A stretch of 64,000 nucleotides of DNA from Limibacillus halophilus (lineage in GTDB: Bacteria > Pseudomonadota > Alphaproteobacteria > Kiloniellales > CECT-8803), in NCBI RefSeq assembly GCF_014191775.1, contig NZ_JACHXA010000004.1, positions 62,001 through 126,000 of the forward strand. The letters are read 5' to 3'. The position numbers were made by a program, and so were the translations under genes. The notes under the pieces were generated by a model. That model worked only from the letters and a program-made list of their open reading frames with translations, did not search any database and had not been told where the DNA came from. Numbering within the stretch: position 1 is the first letter of the stretch; each line of letters starts with the position of its first letter. Positions 15,565-24,815 of this stretch are shown here, piece after piece.

Positions 15565-18560
15565 CCTCGCAGCCTTATCGCATATCTCAAGGCGGGAGAA
15601 TCGATCGCTCCCAGCCACTATCGTTTTCATTCGATGGCAAAGCCTATGTGGGCTACGAAGGCGATAGCTTGGCCTCGGCCTTGCTGGCTAACGGCGTCCA
15701 CCTGGTCGCCCGTAGCTTCAAGTATCATCGTCCGCGTGGAATCTATGGTGCGGGAGTTGAAGAGCCTAATGCCCTGGTCGCTTTACGTGAAAGCGGCCGT
15801 CACGAACCTAACGTGCGGGCAACAACCGCAGAATTGTATGATGGCCTATCGGCGCGAAGTCAGAACAACTGGCCGTCGCTGAAGCTCGACTTGATGGCCG
15901 TCAATGGTTTGCTGTCACCGGTATTTGGCGCGGGCTTCTATTACAAGACCTTCATGGGGCCGACCCGTAAGGCATGGATGTTTTATGAGCACTTCATCCG
16001 CAAGGCTGCGGGAATGGGCAAGCCGGGCCGCGAAGCCGACCCGGACCGCTATGAGAAAGGCCATCTGTTCTGCGACATTCTGATCGTGGGCGCTGGGCCG
16101 GCCGGAATCGCGGCTGCGTTGTTGGCGGGAAGCAGCGGTGCCCGGGTTATCTTGGTCGAGCAGGACCGGGAGTTGGGCGGATCATTGCTTGCCGATGCGG
16201 TTGGCAGTGCCGGCGATGTTTGGTTGGCCGAGCAAGTCGCAGCGCTGACTGCGATGAATAACGTGCGAATCATGCCCAGAACCTGCGCTTTTGGTGCCTA
16301 TGACAATCTGACTTTTGGGCTGTTGGAGCGGGCCGCGGATCATCTCGCGGTACCCGATGCCTTGCAGCCGCGCGAGCGTTTCTGGACCTTGCGCTGCCGC
16401 CAAGCGATCATCGCGACCGGTGCGCTGGAGCGGCCAATCGTGTTCTCGCGCAATGACCTTCCTGGCATCATGTTGGCATCTGCCGCACGGACTTATGTCA
16501 ATCGTTACGGCGTATTGCCCGGACGCAATGCCGTGGTGTTCACCAATAATGATAGCGGTTATGCGGCCGCCTTCGATTTAGCCGACGCAGGCGCAAATGT
16601 TACCATCGTTGACCCACGTCAAGACATTGGTCCCGATCTCTATCATGGAGCAGCGGAACGTGGCATCGACTTGCGCCCTGGACAGGCCGTTATCGAAGCG
16701 AACGGCGGCCAACACGTCAAAAGCGTTGTCGTCGGCGCCTATGATCCAGCTAGCGGTCAGGCAGGCGGGGCAACCGGTGCTGTAGCCTGCGATTTGCTTT
16801 GTTTGGCGGGCGGCTGGAACCCAACGGTGCATTTGGTTAGTCAACGCGGCACGCGACCGGCTTTCGACGAGGCGCTGGCGACCTTTATCGCTGACAGTGC
16901 GCCTGCCGGGTATCAGGTCGCGGGCGCAGTAACCGGGGATCTTTCTAGCAGTGGCGCTGTGGCAAGGGGTATCTCCGCAGGGCAAACTGCCGCCAAGGCT
17001 TGCGGTCAGGAGGGGCGGATAGAGGTTCAGACCCTTGATCCATCCCTGGGTGAAATTTGGACACAGCCCTTGTTGCCGATCTGGCAGGTCAGTCCTGCCA
17101 AGGGGAAAGCGACAAAGGCTTTCCTCGACCTGCAGCATGACGTTTCCACTTCCGATGTCGAATTGGCTCATCGTGAAGGCTATGTATCGGTCGAACATTT
17201 GAAGCGCTATACGACGTTGGGCATGGCAACCGACCAAGGCAAGCTGGCGAACGTCAATGCCTTGGCGATCATGGCCGGGCTACGTGCCGAAGCCATTCCC
17301 GAGGTCGGAACAACGACATTCCGACCACCATTTACACCTGTCACGATCGGTGCCTTAGCCGGTCAGGAAACCGGGCGGCACTTCCGTCCTATCCGCCGCA
17401 CGGCGATGGAAGAGTGGCATCGTGCTAACGGCGCGGTCTTTGTTGAGGCGGGACTGTGGATACGTCCTTGGTACTATCCCCAAGAAGGCGAAGACCTGAA
17501 CGCGGCATATCGCCGAGAAGCAGCTGAGGTCCGTAAGCGCGTTGGAATCGTCGATGTATCGACACTAGGTAAAATCGATGTTCAAGGGCCTGATGCCGGT
17601 GAGTTCTTGAATCGGGTTTACGTCAACGGCTTTGCCAAGTTACCGGTGGGTCGGGCGCGTTATGGCGCCATGCTGCGGCCGGACGGCATCGTCTACGATG
17701 ATGGGACGACGTCACGGTTGAGTGAGGATCATTACTTCATGACGACCACGACGGCTGCCGCTGCAAAGGTCCTGTCCGAGTTGGAGTTCCTGCTGCAGAC
17801 ACAATGGCAGGATCTTCGTGTGCAGGTGACTTCTGTAACGGATCAATGGGCTGGAATGGCCGTGGCGGGGCCCAAGAGCAGGGCGTTGCTGGAAGACGCC
17901 GTTGAGGATATCGATTTGTCGAACGAGGCTTTTGGTCCGATGAGTGTCGGAACTGGTCGGGTCGGCGATATCCCTGTGCGTATCTTCAGACTGAGCTTCT
18001 CCGGTGAGTTGGCCTATGAAGTCTTTACGCCTTCGGGGTATGGAGAAGAGCTGCTTGACCGCTTGGTTCGGGCGGGTAAGCCGCATGGCGTGCTGCTCTA
18101 TGGTCTCGAAGCTATGGGCGCACTTCGGATTGAGAAAGGCCACGTGACCCACTCCGAGATCGATGGACGTACAACCTTGGACGATATTGGCCTTGGCCGT
18201 ATGGCCAGCAGTAAGAAACCCTATATTGGAAAGGTTTTGGCGCAGCGCGAAGGACTTGTCGACCCGAACCGACCCAAATTGGTCGGGCTGGAGGTTGTCG
18301 AGGAAGCTGACAGAATTGGCGGTGGTGCGCTGCTCTTCGGCGCAGCGGCCGTTAAGGAAGGGCACGGTGAGGGTCATGTGACGTCGGTCACATACAGCCC
18401 GCACAAAAGCCGTTACATCGGGCTGGGTTTCCTGGCTCGTGGAGATCAGCGACAGGGCGAGATCATAGAAGCTCATGACCCGGTTAGGGGACGTGTGACG
18501 AAGGTGAAGGTCGTCTCATCCGTTTTCTATGATCCAGAAGGGGAGAGGACAAATGCCTGA
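15561..18560 (+). CDS. soxA: Sarcosine oxidase subunit alpha
   Basis: Large subunit, 999 aa. Residues about 1-110 form the ferredoxin-like N-terminal domain. An NAD-binding domain begins at CDILIVGAGPAGIAAALLAG (about 172-191). The C-terminal 400 residues are a GCV_T/folate-binding domain like glycine-cleavage T protein, where the methyl group enters tetrahydrofolate. It starts with GTG overlapping the soxD stop, and its last 8 bp overlap soxG. All domains are intact and of normal length. Confidence 0.96.
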   Translation: MTSQPYRISQGGRIDRSQPLSFSFDGKAYVGYEGDSLASALLANGVHLVARSFKYHRPRGIYGAGVEEPNALVALRESGRHEPNVRATTAELYDGLSARSQNNWPSLKLDLMAVNGLLSPVFGAGFYYKTFMGPTRKAWMFYEHFIRKAAGMGKPGREADPDRYEKGHLFCDILIVGAGPAGIAAALLAGSSGARVILVEQDRELGGSLLADAVGSAGDVWLAEQVAALTAMNNVRIMPRTCAFGAYDNLTFGLLERAADHLAVPDALQPRERFWTLRCRQAIIATGALERPIVFSRNDLPGIMLASAARTYVNRYGVLPGRNAVVFTNNDSGYAAAFDLADAGANVTIVDPRQDIGPDLYHGAAERGIDLRPGQAVIEANGGQHVKSVVVGAYDPASGQAGGATGAVACDLLCLAGGWNPTVHLVSQRGTRPAFDEALATFIADSAPAGYQVAGAVTGDLSSSGAVARGISAGQTAAKACGQEGRIEVQTLDPSLGEIWTQPLLPIWQVSPAKGKATKAFLDLQHDVSTSDVELAHREGYVSVEHLKRYTTLGMATDQGKLANVNALAIMAGLRAEAIPEVGTTTFRPPFTPVTIGALAGQETGRHFRPIRRTAMEEWHRANGAVFVEAGLWIRPWYYPQEGEDLNAAYRREAAEVRKRVGIVDVSTLGKIDVQGPDAGEFLNRVYVNGFAKLPVGRARYGAMLRPDGIVYDDGTTSRLSEDHYFMTTTTAAAAKVLSELEFLLQTQWQDLRVQVTSVTDQWAGMAVAGPKSRALLEDAVEDIDLSNEAFGPMSVGTGRVGDIPVRIFRLSFSGELAYEVFTPSGYGEELLDRLVRAGKPHGVLLYGLEAMGALRIEKGHVTHSEIDGRTTLDDIGLGRMASSKKPYIGKVLAQREGLVDPNRPKLVGLEVVEEADRIGGGALLFGAAAVKEGHGEGHVTSVTYSPHKSRYIGLGFLARGDQRQGEIIEAHDPVRGRVTKVKVVSSVFYDPEGERTNA

Positions 18561-19161
18561 GGTGCGTTCGGCTTTGCAGAGCGGGTATCCAGCTCCGGGG
18601 CATTATGGTCCAGAGCACTTGCAGGGTGTGACCTTGCAGGAGGATTTGACTAGGGACCTCGTGCAGGTCACAGCCTGGACAACACAGCGCGCCGCTGTCG
18701 CCGCTGCCCTGGAAGAAACGCTCTCCATTGCGCCGCCAAAGAGCGGTGGCGTTGCCACCATGAAAGAGATGACAACCTTGTTCCAGGTTGGCCCCGGTCG
18801 CTATTGGGTGTCCGCACCGCGTGAAGCACGGCTGATGGACAAGCTATCGGCACGGATCGATAGCGACCTGGGGGCGGTTACCGACCTTGGGCACAGCCGC
18901 ACCACTCTGCGGATTTCCGGCCCGGCGGCCCGAGACGTTCTGGCTAGAGGCTTTGCCATCGATTTGGATCCGACCCAGTTTGGGCCAGGTGCCTTCGCTC
19001 AGACGGTCGTGCACCATATTGGCGTCATGGTGCACAGGCCTGGAAACGATGAGGCATTGTTCGAATTATTGGTTCTACGCACTTACGCCTTAAGTTTTTG
19101 GGAATGGCTGTTCGATACGGCGCAAAGCTTTGGTTGCACACTGGAGGCGCGGAAGGTCTGA
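18553..19161 (+). CDS. soxG: Sarcosine oxidase subunit gamma
   Basis: Small T-protein-like subunit, 202 aa, completing the heterotetramer. The start at 18553 (MPEVRSALQ) follows a GGGAGAGGAC Shine-Dalgarno and overlaps the soxA stop by 8 bp. LGHSRTTLRISGPAARDVLARG and FELLVLRTYALSFWEWL are typical of SoxG. No glyA, folD or purU gene follows it here, unlike many sox operons; the next gene is a sugar kinase after 33 bp. Confidence 0.94.
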   Translation: MPEVRSALQSGYPAPGHYGPEHLQGVTLQEDLTRDLVQVTAWTTQRAAVAAALEETLSIAPPKSGGVATMKEMTTLFQVGPGRYWVSAPREARLMDKLSARIDSDLGAVTDLGHSRTTLRISGPAARDVLARGFAIDLDPTQFGPGAFAQTVVHHIGVMVHRPGNDEALFELLVLRTYALSFWEWLFDTAQSFGCTLEARKV

Positions 19162-19194
19162 TAGGGTGTTTGCAGCTATCCTTGAAAGACCTAT

Positions 19195-20148
19195 ATGACC
19201 GCGATTCTTACGGTTACGGTGAACCCCACTGTCGACCTGTCTTCCGAAGTGGAGACCCTGCGACCACATAGCAAACTGCGATGCGAGCCCTTGTGCCGTG
19301 AACCTGGCGGCGGCGGCATCAATGTCGCGCGTGTCTGTCAGCGGCTGGGGGCGCCTGCGACGGCTGTCTACACAGCAGGCGGGGCTACCGGCGCCATCCT
19401 CCACGACCTCCTCATGGGGGAATCGCTGGATGGAGAAGCGGTTTCGATCACAGGTGAAACGCGCGAGAGCTTCACGATTTTCGAGCAGAGTAGCCAGCGG
19501 CAGTATCGATTTTTGTTCCCCGGCCCCAATGTGAGCGAGGAGGAGGGGGCCGCATTGCTGTCCGTCATCGAAAATTGCGAGCCGGTGCCGGCGTTTGTCG
19601 TCGCAAGTGGCAGTATCGCACTTGGATTGGGGGAAGGTTTCTTTGCGAGGCTCTGCGCGCTTTCGAACACTCTTGGTGCGCGCTTTGTCCTCGATACCCA
19701 CGGACCGGCGCTTCGGCGCGCGGTGGCCGCGGGTGGCATCGACATCTTAAAAGTCAACTTGCGTGAGCTGCGCGAGTTGACCGGTCGTAGTCTGGAGCGG
19801 GAAAGTGACCAGCTTGAAGCCGCACGCGGCCTCGCCGCCGACGGTAGCTGCAGGGTACTCACCCTCACCCTGGGAGACAGGGGTGCCTACGTAACCAGTC
19901 CGGAGGGAAGCTTTCGGGCGCAGGGCTTGACGATCAAGACCGTTAGCGCCGTGGGCGCGGGCGATAGTTTTCTGGGCGGTTTTCTTAGTCGGCTGTCTCG
20001 GGGAGACAGCCTCAAGGAAGCATTTCGTTGGGGGGTGGCGGCGGGCAGTGCGGCCTTGCTGACACCTGGAACCCAGCTTTGTGAAGCCGACGCCGTTAAT
20101 GAACTGCTGAGTGCTGTTAAGGTGGTGCCGGTCTCGTTGCCGGCGTAG
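19195..20148 (+). CDS. PfkB-family phosphofructokinase (Pfk-2-like)
   Basis: Ribokinase-family hexose-phosphate kinase, 317 aa. The N-terminus resembles E. coli PfkB: TVNPTVDLSSEVE, then KLRCEPLCREPGGGGINVARV and AGGATGAILHDLL. QYRFLFPGPNVSEEE is a further PfkB signature. The catalytic GAGDSFLGGFLS motif near the C-terminus holds the base aspartate. 6-phosphofructokinase is the best call; tagatose-6-phosphate or 1-phosphofructokinase activity cannot be excluded. It lies 33 bp after soxG and may be co-transcribed, though its function is unrelated. Confidence 0.85.
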   Translation: MTAILTVTVNPTVDLSSEVETLRPHSKLRCEPLCREPGGGGINVARVCQRLGAPATAVYTAGGATGAILHDLLMGESLDGEAVSITGETRESFTIFEQSSQRQYRFLFPGPNVSEEEGAALLSVIENCEPVPAFVVASGSIALGLGEGFFARLCALSNTLGARFVLDTHGPALRRAVAAGGIDILKVNLRELRELTGRSLERESDQLEAARGLAADGSCRVLTLTLGDRGAYVTSPEGSFRAQGLTIKTVSAVGAGDSFLGGFLSRLSRGDSLKEAFRWGVAAGSAALLTPGTQLCEADAVNELLSAVKVVPVSLPA

Positions 20149-20261
20149 GATACAAACGCGATGCCCTTTCGGGGTTTGGCGGCAGGGTATTATCCTGCGG
20201 AAAGCGTTTGTTGCGTCATTTCCACAAAGATTGTTCTTACAGGCTGTAAGTGGATTGCCTC

Positions 20262-20861
20262 ATGGTGGGTGTAACGCTTCGCAAGGCATCGGTTAGGGCA
20301 CCTTCGACACCGCCTAGCTATGTCGCTTGCTTCGCCGGTGTTTTTACCGAAGCGGAGTGTTTGCGGTTGAGGGACTTGGTCGATCTCGATCGTCCGGAAC
20401 CGGCGGCCACAAAGGCGGGTTACGCGCCGCTCGTTCGCCGCAGCACGATCGCTTGGGTGCCGGAGAGTCCTGCATGGGAGTGGACGGATAAACGGATGGC
20501 CACGCTGTTGGCCGACGCTAACCGCGAACATTTTGCATTTGAGTTGCTGGGATTTGAAGAACGACTGCAAGTTGCCCGCTATGAAGCCATTCGGCGCGGA
20601 GCCTTTGATTGGCATTGCGACCGGGCGCTTTCTGGGCTTGCAGCAAGCCGAAAGCTATCAATCACGGTCCAACTGTCGGAGAAAACAGAATATCGTGGCG
20701 GCAATCTGGAGTTCTTTGGGAACGGAAGGAAATGGAGAGCGCCACGCGAACGTGGAACCGCAATCGTTTTCGCGTCCTTTTTGTCGCACAGGGTGACGCC
20801 AGTCACTCACGGCGTGCGCCACAGTTTGGTTGGTTGGGCGCACGGGCCAGATTTTAGGTGA
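20262..20861 (+). CDS. 2-oxoglutarate/Fe(II)-dependent oxygenase (P4Hc type)
   Basis: 199-aa dioxygenase of the prolyl-4-hydroxylase-like fold. The facial triad is visible as H118 and D120 (FDWHCD) and H176 (SFLSHRVTPV), with R186 in THGVRHSLVGW as the likely 2-oxoglutarate anchor. TEYRGGNLEFF is the conserved strand before the second half of the site. Upstream residues from a GTG at 20250 are possible, but ATG at 20262 is preferred. The substrate is unknown: such small proteins hydroxylate protein residues or small molecules. The 113 bp before it show no clear promoter. Confidence 0.78.
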   Translation: MVGVTLRKASVRAPSTPPSYVACFAGVFTEAECLRLRDLVDLDRPEPAATKAGYAPLVRRSTIAWVPESPAWEWTDKRMATLLADANREHFAFELLGFEERLQVARYEAIRRGAFDWHCDRALSGLAASRKLSITVQLSEKTEYRGGNLEFFGNGRKWRAPRERGTAIVFASFLSHRVTPVTHGVRHSLVGWAHGPDFR

Positions 20862-20873
20862 AGGTTTGTACCG

Positions 20874-21170
20874 TCAGGTCGCTCTATCCGGCCCCGGATC
20901 CTCATCGACTTTCGTAGAGTTCCCCTCGCGCAGCGTTTGTATGAAATCCACGGCGGTCAGGATCAAGACACCAACGACCACGACGGACAGATCGAAGAAG
21001 GGAACGGTATAGATGATGTAGACGAGAAAGCTGGCGAAAACCATGTAGGCAATGAATGCATAGATCACATCCTCGGACTGGCGTAGACGAGAAAGCAAAA
21101 AGATCGCGAAAGTCGTCCCACCGATGATGAGATAAAAGTGCATCTCGATGAACTTCATTAACTCTTGCAT
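20874..21170 (-). CDS. Small integral membrane protein, unknown function
   Basis: 98 aa with three hydrophobic segments (about 12-27, 37-58 and 62-80) and an acidic soluble tail ending DEDPGPDRAT. No catalytic motif is recognised. ATG at 21170 is preferred to an upstream TTG. It is the last gene of the TRAP-amidase operon, 39 bp after the amidase, which hints at an accessory role in the same uptake pathway. It is convergent with the 2OG oxygenase gene. Confidence 0.6.
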   Translation of the reverse strand: MQELMKFIEMHFYLIIGGTTFAIFLLSRLRQSEDVIYAFIAYMVFASFLVYIIYTVPFFDLSVVVVGVLILTAVDFIQTLREGNSTKVDEDPGPDRAT

Positions 21171-21209
21171 GGTCAAGTATCCTTCATCAGCCCAACAGTG
21201 TCCTGCACT

Positions 21210-22625
21210 CTATTCAGGCTTCTCATTGTCTGTTACCGCGGCATCCACGGTCTTTGCGAGCCAGCGCGCGACGCGCAGCAATCGAGCGTCATCGCCCCTA
21301 CTTGCAACCAGTTGCACACCGAGCGGTAGCCCGTCGGGGCCCTGTAGCAACGGGAGCGTGATGCAGGGGAGGCCGCAGAACGTCCAAAGCGTAGAGAAGA
21401 TTGGATCGCCGGTTTTACCTAACCCATTCGGAGCCTGCCCTGGTGTTGCCGGCGTCAGGATGGCGTCAAAATTCTCGAACAACTCATCCAGGCCATTTCG
21501 TAAAGCTTTGCGGCGATCCAGGCCTCGATTGTAATCCAAAGCCGTTACCTTATGCCCTTCCTCGATCATATCGCGAAGCGTTTGGGTAAGTTGGTCCCGG
21601 CCTTTCTCGTAGAAGGGGTTTAGGTTCTTGGCAAGGTCGGCGACCATGATCCGGCGATGGTGGAGATCCGCTTCACCGTAAGCGTCACCCAGTTCCACCT
21701 GGACGCTGGTATCGCCCAACAAGGCAGCCAGTTCTTCGAAAGCCTCCTTGGTGTAGTCCTCGGCTCGATCCCAGAAAGGGGACGGCACGAAAGCTAGGCG
21801 TGGCGTTACGGGCGGCGCTTCACTCGCTACGCGCAGCAGAGGCGGCGGCGCTTGGGCCGTCATGGCTGGATCCGCGGCATCAAATTGCATCAAAGTCTGC
21901 CCGAGTAGTGCGCAATCCTCGACGCTTCTGCCAAATACACCAACGGTGTCGAAATGTCCCGAACCGGGCAGCACGCCCTTACGGGAAATCAGACCGAAGG
22001 AAGGTTTGTAGCCGTAAACGCCGCAGTACGACGCTGGACGTACGACCGAACCGTTGGTTTGCGTGCCAATTGCCAGTGGTGCCATGTAGGCGGCCACTGC
22101 CGCTGCCGACCCGCTTGAAGAGCCGCCCGGCGTGTGGTCCGCGTTGTGCGGGTTCCGGGTTTTGCCCGGCCCAAACACCGCAAGCTCTGTGGATACGGTC
22201 TTACCTAGAACGATGGCACCGGCTGCTTTAAGAACGGAAACCAGGGTTGCGTCTTCAAACGGGCGCCGTCCAGATTGCAAGACAGTTCCGTTCTCGGTTG
22301 GTAAATCCCTGGTATCGATATTGTCCTTCAGTGCCACAGGCAGTCCATGCAGCGGTCCGAGGGGTAGTCCATGTTGCTTGCGCTTATCCGCAGCCTCGGC
22401 TTGCCGCAACACGAAGCCTACATCGAGGTGTGCCCAAGCCTGTACATCCGGATCGACGGCTTGGATGCGGGCAAGATAGGCTTCCGCCAGTTCGGTAGCT
22501 TTGAGACTGCCGTCGCGAAGTTGCGCAGCAGCGTCACCGGCACTTAGACCCAGCAGGGCCTCTTTCGCCGAACTTTTGGCGCTTGAACCGATTGTCTTGC
22601 TCGTAGCACTGCTATTCTCAGTCAT
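21210..22625 (-). CDS. Amidase signature-family hydrolase
   Basis: 471 aa. The Ser-cisSer-Lys triad is visible: lysine in LPVALKDNIDTRDLPT and the glycine/serine-rich HTPGGSSSGSAAAVAAYMAPLAIGTQTNGSVVRPASYCG. Members hydrolyse small amides or act as GatA-like amidotransferases; without gatB or gatC nearby, a catabolic amidase is more likely. The start at 22625 has GGAGG about 11 nt upstream; residues before it in frame are not family-like. It directly follows dctM (7-bp gap), so the TRAP substrate may be an amide or N-acyl compound. Confidence 0.85.
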   Translation of the reverse strand: MTENSSATSKTIGSSAKSSAKEALLGLSAGDAAAQLRDGSLKATELAEAYLARIQAVDPDVQAWAHLDVGFVLRQAEAADKRKQHGLPLGPLHGLPVALKDNIDTRDLPTENGTVLQSGRRPFEDATLVSVLKAAGAIVLGKTVSTELAVFGPGKTRNPHNADHTPGGSSSGSAAAVAAYMAPLAIGTQTNGSVVRPASYCGVYGYKPSFGLISRKGVLPGSGHFDTVGVFGRSVEDCALLGQTLMQFDAADPAMTAQAPPPLLRVASEAPPVTPRLAFVPSPFWDRAEDYTKEAFEELAALLGDTSVQVELGDAYGEADLHHRRIMVADLAKNLNPFYEKGRDQLTQTLRDMIEEGHKVTALDYNRGLDRRKALRNGLDELFENFDAILTPATPGQAPNGLGKTGDPIFSTLWTFCGLPCITLPLLQGPDGLPLGVQLVASRGDDARLLRVARWLAKTVDAAVTDNEKPE

Positions 22626-22632
22626 TGTGCGA

Positions 22633-24009
22633 TCAGCCTCCGCCCGTCGAGTAGACAGTGTTGGGCAGCCAAAGCGCGATGCCTGGGAAAACATAAAGCA
22701 GAACCATACAAATCAGCACCAAAGCGAGATAGGGCATCACACCCTTGAATATATGGACCAGCTCCACGTGCGGCGGCGCGACACCTTTCAGGTAGTAAGC
22801 GGACATCGCCATGGGCGGGGTCAAGAACGACGTTTGAAGGTTAAGCGCGACCAGTATCCCGAAAAACAGTGGATCGATCTCAAAATAGTGGACCAGGGGC
22901 AGGAAGATCGGCACGAAAATAATAATGATCTCCGACCACTCGAGCGGCCAACCAAGCAGGAAGATGATGATCTGGGCAATAATTAGAAAGAAGATCGGAG
23001 ACAGATCCAGCCCGATCACGAACTCCTGGATGAGTTTGTCGCCGCCAAGAACCGAGAACACGGAAGAGAACAGCCAGGAACCGACGAACATCCAGCACAC
23101 CATCGCGGACGTTCTCACTGTCAGGTATACCGACTCCCTCAGTCTTTCCCAAGTCAGCGCCCGATAAGCAAAGGCAAGGACCAGGCCGCCCAAGGCACCA
23201 GCCGCCGCCGCCTCCGACGGCGACGCCCATCCAAAGAGGATCGCACCGAGAACCGAAAGGATCAGAAGTGCCAGAGGCACGAAGGAGGTGAGCATCAACC
23301 AGAGAATCTGCTTCTTATCCACGCCTTCGACTTCTTCATCGGAGAGGCGAGGCGCAAGCTTGGGGTTCAACCAGGCACGCGTCACGACATAGATCATGTA
23401 CATGCCTGCAAGCAGAAACCCTGGGAAGATGGCACCAGCGTATAGCTGGACGATGGAGACGCCTGATGCAGCCGCATAAACGATCAGCATGATCGAGGGT
23501 GGGATCAAGATGCCTAGGCAACCACCGGCGCAGATCACGCCCGCCGCAAAAGAGGTATCGTACTTGGCCTTGAGCATGGCCGGAAATGCCAGCAAACCCA
23601 TCAGCGTTACAACAGCACCGATGATGCCGGTCGCCGTTGCAAAGAGCGCACAGGTCGCCAAGGCCGCGACGGCCATGGAGCCGGGCATCGAACGGGCGGC
23701 GACCTGGATGGAATAGAAGAGGCGGGCAACGATGTTGGCCCGCTCGACCACATATCCCATAAACAAGAACAACGGTATCGCCGTTAGAACGTCACTCGAC
23801 ATGACCTCATAGGTTTTCGAGGTGATGAGGAAAGAGAGGCGTCCCACGACGCCAGGATCGAGTATGGATGACATGTAGGAGGGATCGTAAAAGGCATAAA
23901 CACCGAATAGGACGCCCATACCCATGAGTGTAAAACAAATGGGAAACCCGAGCAAAATGACCAGGATGAACATGGCCAACATCATTACCGCGACTTGGGG
24001 GTCGGTCAT
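22633..24009 (-). CDS. dctM: TRAP transporter large permease (DctM)
   Basis: 458-aa inner-membrane subunit with about twelve to thirteen hydrophobic segments. PICFTLMGMGVLFG, GCLGILIPPSIMLIVYA and LNLQTSFLTPPMAMSAYYLKG are DctM hallmarks. It overlaps dctQ by 4 bp and precedes the amidase by 7 bp. The longer-than-minimal loops match the mannitol/chloroaromatic type of TRAP system. It uses the sodium gradient, not ATP. Confidence 0.93.
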   Translation of the reverse strand: MTDPQVAVMMLAMFILVILLGFPICFTLMGMGVLFGVYAFYDPSYMSSILDPGVVGRLSFLITSKTYEVMSSDVLTAIPLFLFMGYVVERANIVARLFYSIQVAARSMPGSMAVAALATCALFATATGIIGAVVTLMGLLAFPAMLKAKYDTSFAAGVICAGGCLGILIPPSIMLIVYAAASGVSIVQLYAGAIFPGFLLAGMYMIYVVTRAWLNPKLAPRLSDEEVEGVDKKQILWLMLTSFVPLALLILSVLGAILFGWASPSEAAAAGALGGLVLAFAYRALTWERLRESVYLTVRTSAMVCWMFVGSWLFSSVFSVLGGDKLIQEFVIGLDLSPIFFLIIAQIIIFLLGWPLEWSEIIIIFVPIFLPLVHYFEIDPLFFGILVALNLQTSFLTPPMAMSAYYLKGVAPPHVELVHIFKGVMPYLALVLICMVLLYVFPGIALWLPNTVYSTGGG

Positions 24010-24647
24010 TGCGGCTTACCTCCCGATGCGGCGTCACCGGTTATCTCTGGGCCGCCTGTGCTGACAAGAACCACGTCTTCATGCTGGTGCAGCAGCATGG
24101 TTTCCATTTCCTCCACATCATGAAGCCGATCGGGCCACGCGCCGTCCTTGATGCAAATGATGCAGCGTAGGACCTCCGCGATACCTTGCATAAACAGCAG
24201 GACAGCCGCGATCGGGATGATTGATTTGAACTGTGCGATAGGGACACCGGCAGGGCTGTTAATCGACACCTCGCCTGTACCCATGTTGAAACCCCAGGAT
24301 TGTGCGGCGTACTGTGCGCCGACGATGATCATCGCGATAATGCCAGGGAAAAACAGTACGAAATAAAGCGTTATCTCGATGATGGCCTGAACTCTGGGCT
24401 TCAGGAGTCTGAAAATAACATCGCCGCGAACGTGGCCGTTCCGAGACAACGTGTAGGCGCCCGCCATCAAAAACAGCGCCCCGTACATGATGTAACTCAG
24501 ATCAAATGCCCAGGCCGTTGGGGCTCGGAAGAGCTTCCGAACAATAATCTCGTAGCTTACGCCCAAGGTCATTACCAAGACACACCAAGCGAATGCCTTG
24601 CCTGTCCAGGCGCTGAATTTGTCGATTGAGAAAAGGAAATCACGCAT
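24006..24647 (-). CDS. dctQ: TRAP transporter small permease (DctQ)
   Basis: About 213 aa with four membrane segments, including LMAGAYTLSRNGHVRGDVIF, the conserved DctQ region. The start at 24647 (MRDFLFSIDKFSAW) is favoured by a GGA-GGGA-like sequence upstream. A longer form from 24743 would add a hydrophobic N-terminus, MLVFWIVVGTLQSLARS, and cannot be excluded. The C-terminus ends in an acidic cytoplasmic tail. It overlaps dctM by 4 bp. Confidence 0.88.
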   Translation of the reverse strand: MRDFLFSIDKFSAWTGKAFAWCVLVMTLGVSYEIIVRKLFRAPTAWAFDLSYIMYGALFLMAGAYTLSRNGHVRGDVIFRLLKPRVQAIIEITLYFVLFFPGIIAMIIVGAQYAAQSWGFNMGTGEVSINSPAGVPIAQFKSIIPIAAVLLFMQGIAEVLRCIICIKDGAWPDRLHDVEEMETMLLHQHEDVVLVSTGGPEITGDAASGGKPQ

Positions 24648-24756
24648 GCGTTCCCATCCGTTCGCGTTGTCGGGTGGTGTTCGTAATGCGCCGCTTCTGG
24701 CTAAGCTTTGGAGCGTTCCAACGACAATCCAGAATACGAGCATTCACGGGTGCTTA

Positions 24757-24780
24757 AGGGCGGCACCGGAGCGCCGCCCT
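24757..24780 (-). terminator. Hairpin between dctP and dctQ (attenuator or mRNA stabiliser)
   Basis: Arms AGGGCGGC (24757-24764) and GCCGCCCT (24773-24780) with an 8-base loop. No U-run follows on the minus strand, so it is probably a partial attenuator or 3'-end stabiliser that keeps the binding protein more abundant than the permeases. Confidence 0.45.
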
Positions 24781-24815
24781 ATCAGCGTTATGCGATTTAG
24801 CTCATTACTCCAGGA

